Of a stretch of 41,026 nucleotides of DNA, positions 5,853 to 14,679 are shown piece after piece. Below the pieces are notes generated by a model, which worked only from the letters and a program-made list of their open reading frames with translations, did no database searches and was not told the origin of the DNA. The position numbers and the translations under genes were made by a program. The first letter of the stretch is position 1; the number at the start of each line of letters is the position of its first letter. The DNA comes from an uncultured Bacteroidia bacterium (GTDB taxonomy: Bacteria; Bacteroidota; Bacteroidia; Bacteroidales; UBA932): the NCBI GenBank assembly GCA_902785825.1, contig CACZZZ010000020.1:1-41026 (forward strand). Reading direction: 5' to 3'.

Positions 5853-7358
5853 ATGTTCAAGAATTTCACCGGTTTCAATCTTGTTGAGCAGATGCACAAG
5901 CTGCGTCAGAACAACAGACTGGATCTCTCAATTATAAAGAAAAAAAGTTTCGGTCTCATTTTCGTCGCCATCATCGTAATGTTTCTTTGGTTCCTGCCCA
6001 CCGAGTCTTTCGGATTAACCGGCCTGACCCCTGTGCAGCAAAGAATCATCGCCATTTTCGTCTATGCCACGCTTATGTGGGTATTCGAGCTTGTCCCGGC
6101 ATGGGCGACCTCGGTCTCGATCATGGTCCTTCTCCTGCTTTGCACCTCTGATTCCGGAATAAAATGGATATGCGATCCCGGAAAGGCAGGACAGCTCCTG
6201 AGCTACAAGCAAGTGATGGCCAGCTTCGCCGATCCGGTTATTATGTTGTTCATAGGCGGTTTCGTCCTGGCTATAGCCACTACAAAGACAGGACTGGATG
6301 TCCATCTTGCCCGTGTCCTGCTCAAACCTTTCGGCAAGAAAAGCGAGAACATCCTCCTCGGATTCATGCTGGTGACCGCCCTGTTCTCCATGTTCATCAG
6401 CAACACCGCCACCACAGCCATGATGCTGACCTTCCTGACCCCGGTTTTCAAACAACTTCCCGAGGCTGGTAAAGGCAGGATCGCGATGGCGCTCAGCGTT
6501 CCCATCGCCGCCAACCTCGGAGGCATGGGCACCCCGATTGGAACGCCGCCTAACACCATCGCCCTCAAGTACTTGAACGAGCCAGAAAGCCTGAATCTCG
6601 GAATAGGATTCGGCCAGTGGATGCTGTTCATGGTGCCTTTAGTGATAGTCCTGATTCTCATCGCCTGGATGATTCTCAAGAAAGCGTTCCCTTTCACCCA
6701 GAAAACTATTGAGCTGAAGATAGACGGTGAGATGAAACGCGGGAAGGATACCACCATCGTGATCGTGACCATGATCGTGACAATTCTCCTGTGGATGATG
6801 GATTCCCTGACCGGTATCAACACCTACACTGTCGCGCTCATCCCGTTCGCTGTCTTCGCGCTCGCGGGCATAATATCGAAATATGATCTGGAGGAAATCA
6901 ACTGGTCGGTCATCTGGATGGTCGCTGGTGGTTTCGCTTTGGGCTACGCCATGAACGGTTCCGGACTTGCCGCTTTGGTCGTCCGCGCCATCCCGTTCGG
7001 CGAATTCTCCCCTCTCCTCATCGTGATCCTGTCCGGCCTGCTGTGCTACGGCCTTTCCAACTTGATTTCCCACTCCGCGACAGCGGCCCTTATCATGCCT
7101 ATCCTCGTCGTGGTCTGCACCGCTATGGGAGATAAGCTCTCGGCTGTAGGAGGCACCTCAACCGTCCTGATCGGAGTTGCAATCGCGTCGAGCAGCGCCA
7201 TGATCCTCCCGATCTCCACTCCCCCGAACGCTTTGGCTTACGCCACCAACCTTGTCCAGCAGAAAGACATGGCTAAGATGGGAATCATAGTCGGAGTGAT
7301 CAGTATAGTTCTCGGCTATCTGGTACTTTTCGCCGCCGGATCACTGAACATCATCTAA
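5853..7358 (+). CDS. DASS/SLC13-family anion:sodium symporter
   Basis: 501 residues, very hydrophobic, with about 11-13 membrane segments. It shows the two repeated DASS signatures: SNTATTAMMLTFL and later SNLISHSATAALIMP, each followed by a Thr/Pro-rich loop (GTPIGTPPNTIA; LPISTPPNALA). This family imports di- or tricarboxylates or sulfate with Na+. The substrate is not clear from the sequence, though the Thr/Pro-rich loops suit carboxylates. It follows the M49-like lipoprotein by 25 bp and probably depends on the same transcript. Confidence 0.87.
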   Translation: MFKNFTGFNLVEQMHKLRQNNRLDLSIIKKKSFGLIFVAIIVMFLWFLPTESFGLTGLTPVQQRIIAIFVYATLMWVFELVPAWATSVSIMVLLLLCTSDSGIKWICDPGKAGQLLSYKQVMASFADPVIMLFIGGFVLAIATTKTGLDVHLARVLLKPFGKKSENILLGFMLVTALFSMFISNTATTAMMLTFLTPVFKQLPEAGKGRIAMALSVPIAANLGGMGTPIGTPPNTIALKYLNEPESLNLGIGFGQWMLFMVPLVIVLILIAWMILKKAFPFTQKTIELKIDGEMKRGKDTTIVIVTMIVTILLWMMDSLTGINTYTVALIPFAVFALAGIISKYDLEEINWSVIWMVAGGFALGYAMNGSGLAALVVRAIPFGEFSPLLIVILSGLLCYGLSNLISHSATAALIMPILVVVCTAMGDKLSAVGGTSTVLIGVAIASSSAMILPISTPPNALAYATNLVQQKDMAKMGIIVGVISIVLGYLVLFAAGSLNII

Positions 7359-7362
7359 CAAA

Positions 7363-7650
7363 TCAGAGTGCCCTGATTGATTTGGCGATATTGATCATGT
7401 GATCCGCCATTCGCTCGGCATTTGAAGATAACTCAAGGTACTGCGCGCCTACTGAAGGCGTGCAGATTCCTTTTTCCATCCTGGCGCCATAGATAATGGT
7501 CGCCGCTTGGGCCAGGGAGATGATTCCGGCATTGACGAAACCGATGGTCATGACCGTCGTGGCTCCGGAACTTTGGATCGCGGCGGTTCCAAAAGCGCCG
7601 ATTCCCGCGAGTAGTGTCAGCAAAGAGGTGATAACAGCTGTTATGTCCAT
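7363..7650 (-). pseudogene. Twice internally deleted Na/phosphate cotransporter (NptA/PhoU-type) relic
   Basis: 95 residues from the ATG at 7650. Three pieces of an intact Na/Pi-cotransporter can be recognised in order: the N-terminal helix (ITSLLTLLAGIGAF), the core motif TAAIQSSGATTVMTIGFVNAG up to TIIYGA, and the end of the PhoU-like C-terminal domain (TPSVGAQYLELSSNAERMAD). The stretches between them, normally several hundred residues, are missing, yet the frame stays open. The piece is too short to form the transporter, so I call it a relic with in-frame deletions. It is convergent with the permease gene, whose stop is 4 bp away. Confidence 0.75.
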
Positions 7651-7736
7651 ATATACAATTTTAAGCAATTACCGTTCCTTACTATCGACGTGAATAGATT
7701 TTTTTGCGTAAGTTCGCGTACACAACAAGACCTATT

Positions 7737-8744
7737 ATGATAAATCCAGTCTATTCCCCTTCCCCGGAACGTTACGATAGCGGCATACGCTACCGAAGGT
7801 GCGGACGCAGCGGCGTTCTCCTCCCGGAAATATCCCTCGGTTTCTGGCATAATTTCGGAGATGTGAATCCGCTTGCCAACTCCATGGAGATGGCTTATTA
7901 TGCGTTCGACCACGGGATCACGCACTTCGACCTGGCCAACAATTACGGGCCGTCCTACGGATCGGCCGAGGAGACTTTCGGTCAGATCATGAGAAAATCT
8001 TTCGCTCCTTTCCGTGACGAGATGTTCATTTCCTCCAAGGCTGGGCACGACATGTGGCCTGGGCCCTACGGGGAGTGGGGATCACGGAAATACTTGATAG
8101 CCAGCTTGGACCAGAGCCTCAAAAGGATGAACCTCGACTATGTGGATCTCTTTTACTCCCACAGGTTCGATCCGAACACCCCGCTCGAGGAGACACTTCA
8201 GGCCCTGGTGGACATCGTCAGGGCAGGGAAAGCCCTTTACGTCGGAATATCCAAATACCCGCCCGAAGCGGCATCCTTCGCTTACAAATACCTCAAAGAC
8301 AGGGATGTCCCTTGCCTTATCTACCAGGGAAGATACAACATCCTAAACCGTGAGCCACAGACGGATGGCATCCTGGAGCAGGCGAAGGGAAACGGGGTCG
8401 GTTTCATCTCCTTCTCCCCTCTCGCCCAGGGACTTCTGTCCGGACGTTACCTCGACGGGATTCCTTCCGACTCGAGGATGGCCAGGGAATATTCCCTCAA
8501 GTCATCCACCCTCACCCCCGAACTCCATTCCACCCTTGTCAAGCTTAACGAAGTGGCTTCCAGGCGGGGGCAGTCCCTGGCTCAAATGGCGCTTGCATGG
8601 TGCCTGAAAGACGACTTGGTCACAAGTGTCATTGTAGGAGCGAGCCGTGTCGAACAGCTCGAGGACGACTTTAAAGCACTGGAAAACACCAGTTTCTCAC
8701 CTGAGGAACTTGACGAGATCGACGAAATAGTATCATCATGCTAA
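7737..8744 (+). CDS. Aldo/keto reductase (YghZ / glyceraldehyde-3-phosphate reductase-like)
   Basis: 335 residues from the ATG at 7737 (MINPVYSPSP). It is a TIM-barrel AKR with the catalytic tetrad Asp65 and Tyr70 (HFDLANNYGP), Lys101 (ISSKAG) and His142 (YSHRFD). The C-terminal SVIVGASRVEQLEDD segment is the NADPH-binding end. The sequence is closest in style to the AKR14/YghZ group that reduces L-glyceraldehyde 3-phosphate or methylglyoxal, but substrate assignment within AKRs is unreliable. Its stop overlaps the start of the esterase/sialidase gene by 7 bp, so the two are translationally coupled. Confidence 0.88.
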   Translation: MINPVYSPSPERYDSGIRYRRCGRSGVLLPEISLGFWHNFGDVNPLANSMEMAYYAFDHGITHFDLANNYGPSYGSAEETFGQIMRKSFAPFRDEMFISSKAGHDMWPGPYGEWGSRKYLIASLDQSLKRMNLDYVDLFYSHRFDPNTPLEETLQALVDIVRAGKALYVGISKYPPEAASFAYKYLKDRDVPCLIYQGRYNILNREPQTDGILEQAKGNGVGFISFSPLAQGLLSGRYLDGIPSDSRMAREYSLKSSTLTPELHSTLVKLNEVASRRGQSLAQMALAWCLKDDLVTSVIVGASRVEQLEDDFKALENTSFSPEELDEIDEIVSSC

Positions 8745-11700
8745 TAAGACGCCTATCGCTCATTACGCTCATCTCCACCCTCGCGGTGATGAGCGCGGCC
8801 GCCAAAGTACGACTCACTCCCCTTTTCACTGACAACATGGTGTTCCAGCAGGACTGTAAGGCTCCTGTCTGGGGAGAAGCCGAAACGGGAGCGACAGTCA
8901 AAGTCACGCCATCCTGGAACAATAAGACTTACAGCGCCATAGCCGATTCAGAAGGCAAATGGAAGATCACAATTCCAACCCCGAAAGGCAGTTTCCGGAA
9001 GTATTCTCTCACCATTTCCGACGGAGAGCCGGTGGTTCTCAATAATGTCGTGGTCGGAGAGGTCTGGCTTGCCTCTGGTCAGTCCAATATGCAGATGCCC
9101 GTGGAGAGCTGGAGAGCCCAGCGGATAAACCAGGAGGACATAGAAAACGCTTCCGAATATGCGGATGTTCGTCTGCTCCAGGTGTCGAGGGCAACCGGAA
9201 TGGTCGAGCATGATTATTTCAGCGCCGACTTCGACAAGTGGAAGGAATCGGCACCGGAAACCGTCCGGAACTTCTCAGCGGCTGGCTGGTATTTCGGACG
9301 CAAACTTCTTGAGGATCTGAAGGTTCCGATAGGAATCATCCATAGCAGCTGGGGTGGGACCATCATAGAGGCCTGGATGAGCGAGGGTGCGATAAAGCAT
9401 TTCCCGGAGACCCATGAGCAGCTGGCGATGGTCAAGAGTCTCTCTGACAATGAGGCCGAGCGGGAACGGACATTCGAGGAGGAGATCGACCGCTTCTACA
9501 AGGAAGTCACGAAGCAGGATCTCGGCGTCAGAGACGGCGAAGCTGTCTGGGCAAGGCCTGACTTCAATGACAGCGACTGGAAGACAATATCCCTTCCCAG
9601 AAAGGTACAGGAGCTCTGGCCCGCCACCAACGGTATCTATTGGTTCCGCAAAGAGATAGCTATTCCAGCATCATGGGAGGGACACGAGATAACATTGAGT
9701 CTAGGGCCTGTGGATGATTTCGACGAGACTTACTGGAACGGAGAGCTTGTCGGCTCCGGAAAAATCTGGAACAAGGCCCGTGAATATTCCGTCCCCGCCG
9801 TCTTGGTCAAAGCCGGAAAAACCGTGATCTGCATCCGAAACACTGACGACCATGGAGACGGAGGCCTGTACGGGGACGGCTCGTTAATGTTTCTCCAGGG
9901 ACCGGACGGGCAGAAGATCAGCCTGGAAGGAGACTGGAAAGTCACCCTGTCGGTCTCATTCAAGAATATGCCCAAATCTACCAGCAGGGAGCCGAACATG
10001 GTCACGGTGCTTTACAACGCCATGATAAAGCCTCTCGCCCCCTTCGCGATAAAAGGCGCCATCTGGTACCAGGGAGAATCCAACACCGCGAAGGCTTACC
10101 ACTACCGCGACTATATGAAATCCCTCATCCTCGACTGGCGGGCCCTCTGGGGATATGATTTCCCATTCTATATCACCCAGCTCGCGGGCTACAAGCCTAT
10201 CACCCGGGTCGCGGGAGATGACGATTGGGCGGAACTACGTGAGGCTCAGGACATTCCCACAAAAGTCTTGGACAATGTCGGGATGGCTTGCATCATCGAC
10301 ATCGGAGATGCGGAGGACATCCACCCTGTCCGTAAAAGGGAGGTCGGCGAGCGTCTCGCAAGACTTGCCCTCGCCAATGACTACGGCAAAAAGGTCATCG
10401 CCAACGGGCCCCGCTTCTCTGGGTACACCATCAGCGGAAACTCTGTCAAGATTAGGTTCACGGATGTCGCTGGAGGACTCAAGGTGATTCCTTCCGGAGA
10501 CTTCGCGTCAACAAGATACGGGAAGGACGGCATGGATTCCGAACTTGTCACCAAGGCTGAGTCCGGTAATCTCACAGGCTTCCAGATCGCCGGCGCCGAT
10601 AAAGTCTGGCACTGGGCTGAGGCGAGGATTTCGGGTAAAGAAGTGATTGTCTCAAGTCCTGAAGTTTCCAATCCCAAAGCGGTACGTTACGGCTGGGGCG
10701 CCAACCCCGTCTGCAACCTTTTCAACAGTGAAGGCCTTCCCGCATGGCCCTTCCGCACTGACGACTGGCCCGGCATCACTCAAGACAAGACTCCCACCGG
10801 CGTTGTCGTGTTCGAAAAAGGGGAAAACGGAGTTCACACTTACCGGATCCCGGCGATAACCCGCACACGCTCAGGAGTCCTGCTGGCATTCGCCGAGGCT
10901 CGCCACAACAGCGGATCGGACACCGGCGACATCGACTTGGTAGTCAAAAGGTCAGTTGACGGCGGCAAAACTTGGGGCGAGATGATCACGATCTGGGACG
11001 ACGGAGAGAACGTTTGCGGGAATCCCTCTCCAGTCGTGGACAGCCGTACAGGCAAGGTGATCCTGCTCTCGACCTGGAACGACGGCCGAGATCCTGAATC
11101 CGCGATCCACAAAAGGACCTCATTCGACACCAGGCGGGTATTCTGCCTGTATTCGGAAGACGAAGGCCTGACATGGTCAAAACCAGTGGAAATCACCGAT
11201 CAAGCGAAATTACCGGAATGGACTTGGTACGCCACTGGCCCCAGCCACGCTGTCCAGCTCCCCTCAGGTCGCGTTATTGTCCCATGCAACCACGGCAATT
11301 TCGGGGCTGAAAGCACCTCCCACGTGATCTATTCAGATGATCTTGGAAAGACCTGGGCGATTGGAGGTGAGACCCATGTCGGGAATGAGTGCACGCTGGC
11401 GAGGCTTCCGAAAGGCAAACTGATGCTGAATATGCGGAAAACGGACCCGGAGCTGCGGCAATATGGCGTCGGAAGGCTGGTCGCTGTCAGCCTCGACGGG
11501 GGGTTGTCTTTTGAGAAACCGTATTACGACGCCTCCCTGACGGAGCCGGTTTGCAATGCTAGCCTGATCAACGGCTCCCGGGGACGGCCATCAAAAACAC
11601 TGTTTTTCTCCAATCCAGAACACCCGACAAAACGCGTCAACTTGACTTTACGGATGAGCCGTGACTCAGGGCAGAATTGGGAAAGCGTCACCACCTTGAC

Positions 11701-11833
11701 TGAAGGCCCCGCCGCTTACAGCGACTTGGTCATCATGCGGAACAAGGATGTAGGCGTGTTATATGAGGCAGGAATGAAAAGCCCGTACGAGGCGATATAC
11801 TTCGCCAGGCTTAGACGGAAAGACTTGAAGTGA
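8738..11833 (+). CDS. Two-domain sialate O-acetylesterase - GH33 sialidase fusion
   Basis: 1031 residues with an N-terminal signal peptide ending in VMSAAA. Residues about 25-650 are a sialate O-acetylesterase. The SGNH nucleophile loop is GEVWLASGQSNM (Ser116), the block AIWYQGESNT follows, and the Asp-x-His pair sits in AEDIHP (about 527-529); a jelly-roll insert (about 265-400, WARPDFNDSDWK onward) is usual for this family. Residues about 690-1031 are a GH33 sialidase. They contain the TYRIPAI arginine motif (Arg about 703) and several Asp-boxes of S-x-D-x-G-x-T-W type (RSVDGGKTW, YSEDEGLTW, YSDDLGKTW). One chain could therefore de-O-acetylate and then release terminal sialic acid in the periplasm or at the surface. 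It overlaps its neighbours on both sides. Confidence 0.92.
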   Translation: MLIRRLSLITLISTLAVMSAAAKVRLTPLFTDNMVFQQDCKAPVWGEAETGATVKVTPSWNNKTYSAIADSEGKWKITIPTPKGSFRKYSLTISDGEPVVLNNVVVGEVWLASGQSNMQMPVESWRAQRINQEDIENASEYADVRLLQVSRATGMVEHDYFSADFDKWKESAPETVRNFSAAGWYFGRKLLEDLKVPIGIIHSSWGGTIIEAWMSEGAIKHFPETHEQLAMVKSLSDNEAERERTFEEEIDRFYKEVTKQDLGVRDGEAVWARPDFNDSDWKTISLPRKVQELWPATNGIYWFRKEIAIPASWEGHEITLSLGPVDDFDETYWNGELVGSGKIWNKAREYSVPAVLVKAGKTVICIRNTDDHGDGGLYGDGSLMFLQGPDGQKISLEGDWKVTLSVSFKNMPKSTSREPNMVTVLYNAMIKPLAPFAIKGAIWYQGESNTAKAYHYRDYMKSLILDWRALWGYDFPFYITQLAGYKPITRVAGDDDWAELREAQDIPTKVLDNVGMACIIDIGDAEDIHPVRKREVGERLARLALANDYGKKVIANGPRFSGYTISGNSVKIRFTDVAGGLKVIPSGDFASTRYGKDGMDSELVTKAESGNLTGFQIAGADKVWHWAEARISGKEVIVSSPEVSNPKAVRYGWGANPVCNLFNSEGLPAWPFRTDDWPGITQDKTPTGVVVFEKGENGVHTYRIPAITRTRSGVLLAFAEARHNSGSDTGDIDLVVKRSVDGGKTWGEMITIWDDGENVCGNPSPVVDSRTGKVILLSTWNDGRDPESAIHKRTSFDTRRVFCLYSEDEGLTWSKPVEITDQAKLPEWTWYATGPSHAVQLPSGRVIVPCNHGNFGAESTSHVIYSDDLGKTWAIGGETHVGNECTLARLPKGKLMLNMRKTDPELRQYGVGRLVAVSLDGGLSFEKPYYDASLTEPVCNASLINGSRGRPSKTLFFSNPEHPTKRVNLTLRMSRDSGQNWESVTTLTEGPAAYSDLVIMRNKDVGVLYEAGMKSPYEAIYFARLRRKDLK

Positions 11834-12750
11834 AAAAGAGCTTATCTAACAATCAAAGAAGAATTGTCGGCTATGTGGCCGGCATAGTTACTGGAGTTTC
11901 TTACGGCATGAACCCTCTGTTCGCCAAGCCCTTGCTTGAGAATGGAGTACCGGTGCCGGTGATGTTGTTTTTCCGTTATGCGATCTCGGCATTCATACTC
12001 GCCGTCTGGATGATCGCCAGAAAAGAGCAGTTTAAAGTGCGAGGAAGGGAGCTCTGGCTCCTGGCTGTGCTGGGAGTCCTCTTCGCCTGCAGCAGCATAT
12101 TCCTCTTTATCTCGTACGAATTCATACCCTCCGGGCTGGCCACTACCCTGGTTTACCTCTACCCCGTTTTTGTGGCGCTGATCATGGTATTGCTGAAGTT
12201 CTACCCGAGCTGGCAGACATGGCTCTCCATCATTGCGACATTCCTCGGAATCATCTTATTGTCAAGCCCTTCCGGTGGGGCCTCAATAAGGATCCCAGGA
12301 ATCATATTGGCAATTCTATCCGCTCTCAGCTACGCCTTTTATCTCGTCATCGTCAACAGGAGTAAAAGAATTAAGAATGTCTCTGAGCACACCCTGACCC
12401 TCTACGCCCTTATGACCGGATCGGTAATGTTCGCGACGATCCGGGGAGTCCAGGGAGGCAGCATGCTCGAAGGGATCGGATCAGTGGCCGACTGGGGCAA
12501 CCTGGTAGGTTTGGCGATAGTGCCTACAATGATCTCGCTGCTCGCCCTGGCGATATCCTCCCGCTACATCGGCCCCACAAAGACTTCTATCCTGGGAGTT
12601 TTTGAGCCGCTGACAGCTATCCTCATAGGAACAATCACGTTCGGTGAGCCGCTCACAATGAAAATGGCCGTCGGGATAGCGATCTGCGTCGGAGCCGTAC
12701 TGTTTATGATTTTCGCCAAAAAGCAGAAGACACCAAATACTACAGAATAA
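11830..12750 (+). CDS. EamA/DMT-superfamily transporter
   Basis: 306 residues with ten predicted helices in two EamA repeats (about 10-145 and 155-296), the second ending SILGVFEPLTAILIGTITFGEPL, the classic DMT C-terminal motif. The start is a GTG at 11830 that overlaps the sialidase stop (GTGA), so it is read by translational coupling. The next ATG would cut into helix 1. Members export or import amino acids, nucleotides or sugars; the position after a sialidase suggests sugar or sialate-related traffic, but that is only inferred. The next gene is convergent, 16 bp away. Confidence 0.88.
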   Translation: MKKSLSNNQRRIVGYVAGIVTGVSYGMNPLFAKPLLENGVPVPVMLFFRYAISAFILAVWMIARKEQFKVRGRELWLLAVLGVLFACSSIFLFISYEFIPSGLATTLVYLYPVFVALIMVLLKFYPSWQTWLSIIATFLGIILLSSPSGGASIRIPGIILAILSALSYAFYLVIVNRSKRIKNVSEHTLTLYALMTGSVMFATIRGVQGGSMLEGIGSVADWGNLVGLAIVPTMISLLALAISSRYIGPTKTSILGVFEPLTAILIGTITFGEPLTMKMAVGIAICVGAVLFMIFAKKQKTPNTTE

Positions 12751-12766
12751 CCTGTCCCTGCCTATT

Positions 12767-13972
12767 TCAAGTCCTGTAGCTTAGCGCGAGACCTCCGGCC
12801 GAGGTTTCCTTGTAAAGTGACGGGAGGTCTTTTCCGGTCTGTTTCATAACCTCGACCACATGGTCGAAGGAGATCCGGTGGCGACCGTCAGAGAAGGTGG
12901 CGTATATTTCCGAATCGAGAGCCCTGGTGGCCGCGAACGCGTTGCGTTCTATACATGGGATCTGCACCAGCCCGCAAATGGGGTCACAAGTCATGCCCAG
13001 ATGATGCTCAAGGCCCATCTCAGCGGCGTATTCGATCTGGAAAGGGCTACCGCCAAAAAGCTGGCAACCAGCGGCAGATGCCATGGCACATGCCACTCCA
13101 ACCTCGCCCTGGCATCCCACTTCAGCGCCTGAAATGGAGGCGTTGCGTTTGACGATATTGCCGACAAGACCAGCCGTAGCGAGAGCGTGGAGAATCTGCA
13201 TCTCACTAAAAGAGTGACCGTTGGCAAGATGGTAAAGGACACCGGGCAGCACCCCGCTGGAGCCGCAAGTCGGTGCGGCGACGATTGTGCCTCCGGAAGC
13301 ATTCTCCTCGCTGACAGCCAGAGCATAGGCGAAGACCAGTCCCCTGGAACGCAGGTTCGGCTGGTAACCCATGGCTTTTATGTAGTAAGTGGCGGCCTTC
13401 CTGGCAAGATTCAGCGGTCCGGGAAGTCTTCCTTCAGTCGTGAGACCTTTCTCCACTGAGGCCCTCATGGCCATCCAGACGTCGTGGAGATAATCCCAGA
13501 TCCCGGGACCTTCGCAAATATCCACATACTCCCAAAAACTGCGACCCGAGGAATCGCACCATTCCGTGATCTCGGTCATGGTGTTCATGTCATAGACCTC
13601 TCCCGATTCCGTGATATCCTTTCCAGGACCTTCCGACAGGGAACCGCCTCCAACACTATAAACCATCCATTCGTCGCTCGCGCTCCCGTCAGCGGAGAAT
13701 GAACGGAACAGCATCCCGTTCGTATGGTACTCCGGGACGATCTCCGGATGCCATAGGATCTCGACCGGCGCGACCGGCTTTAGTGCCTCGATGATTGCGA
13801 CATCTGTCATATGTCCCTTGCCTGTGGCGGCCAAGGAGCCGTAAAGGGTAACCTCAAATCTGGCAGCCTCTGGATGACGGGACGCGAATGTCTTAGCCGC
13901 GTTATAAGGGCCCATAGTATGGGATGCGGAAGGGCCGCGGCCAATCTTGTAAAGTTCTTTTAATGATTTCAT
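12767..13972 (-). CDS. sdaA: L-serine dehydratase (Fe-S, single chain)
   Basis: 401 residues. The N-terminal beta domain begins with GRGPSASHTMGPYNAA, the serine-binding signature. The alpha domain carries APTCGSSGVLPG and CDPICGLVQIPCIERN, whose cysteines bind the [4Fe-4S] cluster. The enzyme converts L-serine to pyruvate and ammonia in the cytoplasm. It starts 9 bp after the stop of the second PII-like gene and is the last gene of the DUF1538 unit, so its expression is likely tied to that membrane protein. The protein is one chain, as in Gram-negative SdaA. Confidence 0.93.
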   Translation of the reverse strand: MKSLKELYKIGRGPSASHTMGPYNAAKTFASRHPEAARFEVTLYGSLAATGKGHMTDVAIIEALKPVAPVEILWHPEIVPEYHTNGMLFRSFSADGSASDEWMVYSVGGGSLSEGPGKDITESGEVYDMNTMTEITEWCDSSGRSFWEYVDICEGPGIWDYLHDVWMAMRASVEKGLTTEGRLPGPLNLARKAATYYIKAMGYQPNLRSRGLVFAYALAVSEENASGGTIVAAPTCGSSGVLPGVLYHLANGHSFSEMQILHALATAGLVGNIVKRNASISGAEVGCQGEVGVACAMASAAGCQLFGGSPFQIEYAAEMGLEHHLGMTCDPICGLVQIPCIERNAFAATRALDSEIYATFSDGRHRISFDHVVEVMKQTGKDLPSLYKETSAGGLALSYRT

Positions 13973-13981
13973 ATTGGCCGG

Positions 13982-14305
13982 TTAGTCCGTCAGTTTGATG
14001 GTGGTGGAATTGCTGACAGGAAGGGAGAAAGCTATTCCATGAGCCTCTTTGTCAAGACCGGCTTCCTTGTATATCGCCTTGAGCACGTTGTCTTTGATAT
14101 CGGCGGGCACAAGGATGAGAAGGACTTCCTTGTCCGGCTGAATAGTGAGACCGAAGAATTCCTCAGCCTCTGGGTTAGCTGTTCCGCGGCCGCGGACAAT
14201 CGTTCCGCCCTTAGCCCCGGCATTCCTGGCGACTTCCACCACATTCTGTGAGAACCCGGCATTGATGATGCACACAACAAGTTCCAATTTAACCTTATCA
14301 GCCAT
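13982..14305 (-). CDS. Divergent PII-like regulator 2
   Basis: 107 residues from the ATG at 14305 (MADKVKLELVVCIIN); an upstream non-ATG start would overlap the previous gene. The PII ferredoxin-like fold is visible: strand 1 KLELVVCIIN, helix 1 FSQNVVEVARNAGAKGG, the GRG of the T-loop base (IVRGRGTANPE), strand KEVLLILVP, and a helix with the GIAFSLPV strand. The T-loop is shortened and has no counterpart of the uridylylated Tyr51 of GlnB, so it would sense nucleotides or metabolites without uridylylation. TAA-T-ATG spacing (1 nt) links it to the PII-like gene upstream. Confidence 0.8.
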   Translation of the reverse strand: MADKVKLELVVCIINAGFSQNVVEVARNAGAKGGTIVRGRGTANPEAEEFFGLTIQPDKEVLLILVPADIKDNVLKAIYKEAGLDKEAHGIAFSLPVSNSTTIKLTD

Positions 14306-14306
14306 A

Positions 14307-14678
14307 TTATCTTGCCTCCTTGACTGTTCTTTTGTCATTAGCTAAAAAACCATAAACCAAAGTACCGATCACGCTGGTGAGCTCGACGGTAAAAGCGATG
14401 CCTTTGTATTTTTTCCCTTTCTGGAAATTCTCTTCCAGTTCCTCGATGATCTTGGGAGCCTCATCCGCCCTCACCACACTGACTAACAATGTTTTAGGAG
14501 TCTCAGTCATGCCAAGGTACGACAGGATGAGATGGGTTATCCCCTTGGCGGCTGTGGTGAACTGCAGGTTGGATTGGTAGGACTGAAGAAGGCGGATATA
14601 ATAAGGAGCCTTCTCATCATGGACAACCGCGAGGAGCAGTTCCAGTTTAACTGGCGCTATATTTCTTGTCTGGGACAT
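14307..14678 (-). CDS. Divergent PII-like regulator 1
   Basis: 123 residues from the ATG at 14678 (MSQTRNIAPVKLELL); a TTG nine bases upstream lies inside the preceding gene. It has the same fold order as its neighbour: strand KLELLLAVVHDE, helix YYIRLLQSYQSN, strand KTLLVSVVRADEA, helix KIIEELEENFQ and strand GIAFTVEL, but it lacks the GRG/T-loop block. Positions are replaced by TTAAKGITHLILSYLGMTE. It is thus a paralogue specialised differently, possibly forming a mixed trimer with the second protein. The TAA of the DUF1538 gene is separated from this ATG by one base, so translation is coupled. Confidence 0.72.
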   Translation of the reverse strand: MSQTRNIAPVKLELLLAVVHDEKAPYYIRLLQSYQSNLQFTTAAKGITHLILSYLGMTETPKTLLVSVVRADEAPKIIEELEENFQKGKKYKGIAFTVELTSVIGTLVYGFLANDKRTVKEAR

Positions 14679-14679
14679 A

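Noticed and set aside
7361..7378. Short AATCAG/CTGATT hairpin between the DASS gene and the Na/Pi relic as a terminator
   Set aside because: Only a 6-bp AT-rich stem with no T-run; too weak to call.
8738..12750. Reading the sialidase-containing region as a complete sialic acid utilisation locus or PUL
   Set aside because: No NanA, NanE, RokA, SusC or SusD genes are present in the window.
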